From positions 49,107 to 113,106 of the forward strand of contig PKWM01000024.1 in NCBI GenBank assembly GCA_003133245.1: a stretch of DNA of 64,000 nt, read 5' to 3'. The notes below the pieces were generated by a model. It searched no databases and was not told the origin of the DNA. It worked only from the letters and a program-made list of their open reading frames with translations. The position numbers were made by a program, and so were the translations under genes. Source of the DNA: Rhodoferax sp. (lineage in GTDB: Bacteria; Pseudomonadota; Gammaproteobacteria; Burkholderiales; Burkholderiaceae_C). Each line of letters opens with the position of its first letter. Position 1 is the stretch's first letter. Shown piece after piece: positions 60,706-64,000 of the stretch.

Positions 60706-61507
60706 ACTGCTCCAGTTTGTAGCGATTGGGTTTGAGGGCGCGACAGAGCTCGCGGTTGAGGCCGGCTTGCGGCAAGGCGATGCCGGACTCGGCGGCCATT
60801 TTAGCGACGATAGCCATGTCGTCTTCGGCCCAGGCCATGGTTTGCGTGCCCCATTTCTCCAGCGGCCCGTTGGCGCAACTCGAAGTCAGCAGCGCCTTGC
60901 GCAGCGCCTCGATGTCGGCGCCATAGTGCTGCGCCAGCGCCAGACCTTCATGGTCAGCCACCAGACAGGCCCACAGGATCAGGTTGTTGACGGCCTTGGC
61001 GACCTGCGCCGTACCGATACCCCCGGTGTGCACCACATCGGCCGAGTAGGCGCGCAACACCGGCGTCAGCTGCGCGACCACGTCGGCGCTGCCGCCGACG
61101 AAGGACAGCAAAGTGCCGTTGTCGGCCGCTTCGCCGCCACGGCAAACTGTCGAGTCAACCACGTACACGCCGCGCGGTTCGCAACGCGCCGCCAGTTCCC
61201 GGGCGGTGTCAGGGTGGATGGTGCTGAGAATTGCGATGATGCTGCCCGGACGCGCCTGACTGAGCGGCCCCTCGGTGTCGAACAGCGCGCGCACCTCGGC
61301 GTCGAAGCCAACGCAGACCAGGATCACCTCACAGACCGCAGCCAGCGCTTGCGGGCCAGCCGCCCAGTACGCGCCTTGCCCGGTGACAAACGCCTGCTTG
61401 GCCGGATTCAAATCGCAGGCCTGCGTGGTAAAGTCTTGACGCACCAGATGGCCAATGATGGGTGCGCCCATGCGCCCCACACCAATGATGCCGACGGTTG
61501 GTTTCAT
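60695..61507 (-). CDS. NAD(P)-dependent beta-hydroxyacid dehydrogenase (6PGDH/HIBADH family)
   Basis: VGIIGVGRMGAPIIGHLVRQDF; VYVVDSTVCRGGEAADNGTLLSFVGG; GTAQVAKAVNNLILWA. Confidence 0.88.
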   Translation of the reverse strand: MKPTVGIIGVGRMGAPIIGHLVRQDFTTQACDLNPAKQAFVTGQGAYWAAGPQALAAVCEVILVCVGFDAEVRALFDTEGPLSQARPGSIIAILSTIHPDTARELAARCEPRGVYVVDSTVCRGGEAADNGTLLSFVGGSADVVAQLTPVLRAYSADVVHTGGIGTAQVAKAVNNLILWACLVADHEGLALAQHYGADIEALRKALLTSSCANGPLEKWGTQTMAWAEDDMAIVAKMAAESGIALPQAGLNRELCRALKPNRYKLEQYGN

Positions 61508-61521
61508 GGATGGAACGTCTT

Positions 61522-63354
61522 TCAGCGCTTTTGGGTAATCGTGTCGAGCAGCGCCGGACGACCGGCCTTGACCTCGGCGATGGCGCGCTTCAATGCCGCC
61601 GCCACGTCGCCCGGCTGATCGATCGGACCTTCGGCGTACCAGCCCATCGAGCGTGCCAGGGTGGCAAAGTCGGGTGGCGGGCCGTCCAGGTCCATGCCGA
61701 TGTAAGCACGCTCCACCGGCGTTCCGCGCAGCTTGGCCATTCGAATCTGGTGTTCCCAGTCGTTGAAATAGGCGCGGTTGTTGTACATCACGACCAGCAT
61801 CGGGATGCGGTGTTTGGCCGCCACCCACAAGGCCCCGGCATCGAACATCAGATCGCCGTCGGGCTGGATGTCAACCACCAGCCGACCTTGACCGCGGTGC
61901 GCCAGCGCCACCCCCAGCGAAATGCCAAACTGGGTGGCGGTACCCAGCGATTTGCCAGCGTGACGGTAGGGCTTGTCGAAGTTCCATAGCTTGCGCGTCC
62001 ATTCCTCCAGCGTGCCCGCAGTCAGCACCCAGTCTTCGTCTTTGATGGCAGCCCACACTTCACTGGCCAGACGTGGCAGTGTGATCGGGCTGGCATCCCA
62101 GTCAACCTTCGCCTCGAGCGCCCACTGCGCGCGCAAGTCTGTGTGTTTGCGGGCGGTGGCGGCGCTGCGCTTGGCGGCCCGGCCAACAAAGGTTTCATCC
62201 TTGCGGGCGCGCTGCTTGAGCAAAGCCGTCAGCGCCGGAATGGCAACCGTGCTGTCGGCGACGATGCGCTGGTCAGCATAAAGCAGACGCTGGTAGTCCA
62301 TCGCCCAGGCCGAGATGTTCAGATCGCCAAAGCCGATGTCAATCCATTGGCAGCCCTTGGGCACCAGGCTCACCAGTTCTCGCGTCGTGCTGGTCAGCGC
62401 CGTGGTGGGCCGCTCCCAGTCGCGCACATCCAGGCAAAGCACCACGTCGGCGTCGCGGAAGAGGTCTTTCGACATGCTCAGGTTCAGCGGGTGCTGGCCC
62501 GGGAAGCTCAAACGCATGTTCAGGTCGTAAACCGGCGCACCCAGGGTTTCAGCCAGCTTCACCAGCGCCTCGAAACCCTTCGGGTCGCGGCCCACATACT
62601 CGGTCAGGATGACCGGCCGCTTGGCCGCCACCAGCGTGTCGGCCGCCTTGGCCAGCGCTGCCGGATCAGGTGCGATGGGGGCTGGCACCGTCTGGAAGGT
62701 CACCGGCGGCAGCGGCACCGGATGCTCAAGCTTTTTCTCTTGCAGCCAGGCGTCGTAACAAATATAAACCGGGCCGCGCGGCTCGGTCATCATCACCGAA
62801 TAGGCGCGCGCAAAGGCCTCTGGCACACCCTCCACGGTGGTGGGCTGGTAGTCCCACTTGGTGTATTCGCGCACCGCCGCACCCTGCGACTGCGCCGAGT
62901 GGATCCAGTCGATCCGGGGGCGACGCTTGGTTTCGTCCATCGGGCCGGTGGCACCCACGATGAAGATCGGCGCACGATCGATATAGGCGTAATAGACCGC
63001 CATGTTGGCGTGCAGCAAGCCGACCAGGTTGTGCAGGATCGCCACCATCGGCTTGCCACTGGCCTTGCCGTAGCCGTGCGCGATCTGGACTGCCGTTTCT
63101 TCATGCTGGCACAGCATCATGGTCGGCGTATTGCCGCCGTAATTGACAATCGAGTCGTGCAGCCCGCGGTAGCTGGCGCCGGGGTTCAGCGCCGCGTACG
63201 GAAGGTGGTAACGGTGCAGCAGGTCAACAATGACGTCGGCACCCCAACGCTCCTTGGGCTTGACTGCGGCGGGTGTCTTCTTGGGCTTGGTTGCGTGAGC
63301 GCTGTCTTCAGCGTCGGCGCTGACCAGCGCCGTTTTGACCGGGCGGCGCATCAT
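61522..63354 (-). CDS. Thiamine pyrophosphate-dependent enzyme, paralog 2
   Basis: LPYAALNPGASYRGLHDSIVNYGG; HEETAVQIAHGYGKASGKPMVAILHN; QPDGDLMFDAGALWVAAKHRIPMLVVMYNNRAYFN. Confidence 0.88.
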   Translation of the reverse strand: MMRRPVKTALVSADAEDSAHATKPKKTPAAVKPKERWGADVIVDLLHRYHLPYAALNPGASYRGLHDSIVNYGGNTPTMMLCQHEETAVQIAHGYGKASGKPMVAILHNLVGLLHANMAVYYAYIDRAPIFIVGATGPMDETKRRPRIDWIHSAQSQGAAVREYTKWDYQPTTVEGVPEAFARAYSVMMTEPRGPVYICYDAWLQEKKLEHPVPLPPVTFQTVPAPIAPDPAALAKAADTLVAAKRPVILTEYVGRDPKGFEALVKLAETLGAPVYDLNMRLSFPGQHPLNLSMSKDLFRDADVVLCLDVRDWERPTTALTSTTRELVSLVPKGCQWIDIGFGDLNISAWAMDYQRLLYADQRIVADSTVAIPALTALLKQRARKDETFVGRAAKRSAATARKHTDLRAQWALEAKVDWDASPITLPRLASEVWAAIKDEDWVLTAGTLEEWTRKLWNFDKPYRHAGKSLGTATQFGISLGVALAHRGQGRLVVDIQPDGDLMFDAGALWVAAKHRIPMLVVMYNNRAYFNDWEHQIRMAKLRGTPVERAYIGMDLDGPPPDFATLARSMGWYAEGPIDQPGDVAAALKRAIAEVKAGRPALLDTITQKR

Positions 63355-64000
63355 GCTGCGCTCCGCAATTCTTCGGCGGCTGGCATCGCCACGCTCTTGT
63401 CGGGATGGATATAGACCCATAACTGTTGACCGACCGGCGTGAGCACCGACGGATGAGCGCGCGCCAGCAGCGTTCGGTTGCCCAACTTGATGCGGAAGTC
63501 CAGCGCTTCGCCCAGAAAGACCTTTAGCTCGACCTTCGCGGGCCAGACGTTGACGCTCGTATCGGCAGGCTCGACTTGCGTGAGCTCAACATCCTCGGGT
63601 CGGATCGACAGCACCACTTTGTCGCCCACGCGTACCGCTTCCACCGAGTAGGAATGCAGCGCTCCGATCTCGGTGTCGATAACGTAGAAGCCGTCCTCGG
63701 CGCTCTTGGCGATCACCGTGCCTTCAACAAAATTGGTGGTTCCGACGAAGTCGGCGACGAACTTGTTCTGCGGCCGCTCGTAGATTTCGCGAGGCGACCC
63801 GATTTGCTGGATCCGGCCCTGGTTCATGACGGCAACCTGGTGCGACAGTGCCAGCGCCTCGCTCTGATCGTGCGTGACATAGACCGTGGTGATCTTCAGC
63901 TCGCGTTGCAGCCGCTTCAACTCAAAACGCATCAACTCGCGCAGCTTGGCGTCCAGGTTGGACAGCGGCTCGTCGAGTAGCAGCAACTTGGGCTCCATCA
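63351..64000 (-). CDS. ABC transporter ATP-binding protein (PotA/FbpC/MalK-like), partial; 5' part beyond window
   Basis: LLLLDEPLSNLDAKLRELMRFELKRLQRELKITTVYVTHDQSEALALSHQVAVMNQGRIQQIGSPREIYERP; C-terminal TOBE-like region. Confidence 0.9.
   Translation of the reverse strand, partial: MEPKLLLLDEPLSNLDAKLRELMRFELKRLQRELKITTVYVTHDQSEALALSHQVAVMNQGRIQQIGSPREIYERPQNKFVADFVGTTNFVEGTVIAKSAEDGFYVIDTEIGALHSYSVEAVRVGDKVVLSIRPEDVELTQVEPADTSVNVWPAKVELKVFLGEALDFRIKLGNRTLLARAHPSVLTPVGQQLWVYIHPDKSVAMPAAEELRSAA

Noticed and set aside
62143-63414. 423-aa plus-strand ORF opposite the TPP enzyme
   Set aside because: Shadow ORF; the minus strand carries clear TPP-enzyme motifs.
1-64000. CRISPR arrays, tRNA, rRNA or prophage genes
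   Set aside because: None recognised by eye on either strand; no regularly spaced repeats, CCA-ended cloverleafs or phage structural genes. A tRNAscan/Infernal run would be needed to exclude small RNAs.

Overview
GC-rich betaproteobacterial DNA; gene content suggests a Comamonadaceae/Rhodoferax-like organism (inference only, no search was run). Positions 1-33 kb are mostly housekeeping: the end of a tctA/tctB transporter, rodA, an RNB ribonuclease, tonB, aroE, mtgA, ruvC, a MacA/MacB/LolD-like export operon, lpxC, and a complete minus-strand dcw cell-division/peptidoglycan cluster (mraZ-rsmH-ftsL-ftsI-murE-murF-mraY-murD-ftsW-murG-murC-ddlB-ftsQ-ftsA-ftsZ). Positions 33.3-64 kb look like an accessory catabolic/transport island. 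It carries four Fe3+-type solute-binding proteins plus one deleted remnant, two paralogous TPP-dependent enzymes, an aldehyde dehydrogenase, two EutA-like reactivase paralogs without EutB/EutC, two copies of a three-cupin module, a CHR transporter pair, a UbiD decarboxylase plus TctC, a porin, an MFS transporter, an IclR regulator and the start of an ABC ATPase gene. The main non-annotation signals are: (1) a shared operator-like motif TTCC-N7-GGAAC(-N2-TGTTC) in four island intergenic regions, two of them with an identically spaced promoter, plus a possible decayed fifth copy; (2) the duplicated cupin/TPP/EutA-like module, a candidate undescribed pathway; (3) a 286-bp MITE-like element present as two inverted copies, one inside the dcw cluster; (4) a broken IS6-family element within a 4,008-bp segment ending in a duplicated cupin 3' end; (5) an internally deleted solute-binding-protein pseudogene. 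No tRNA, rRNA or CRISPR array was recognised by eye.
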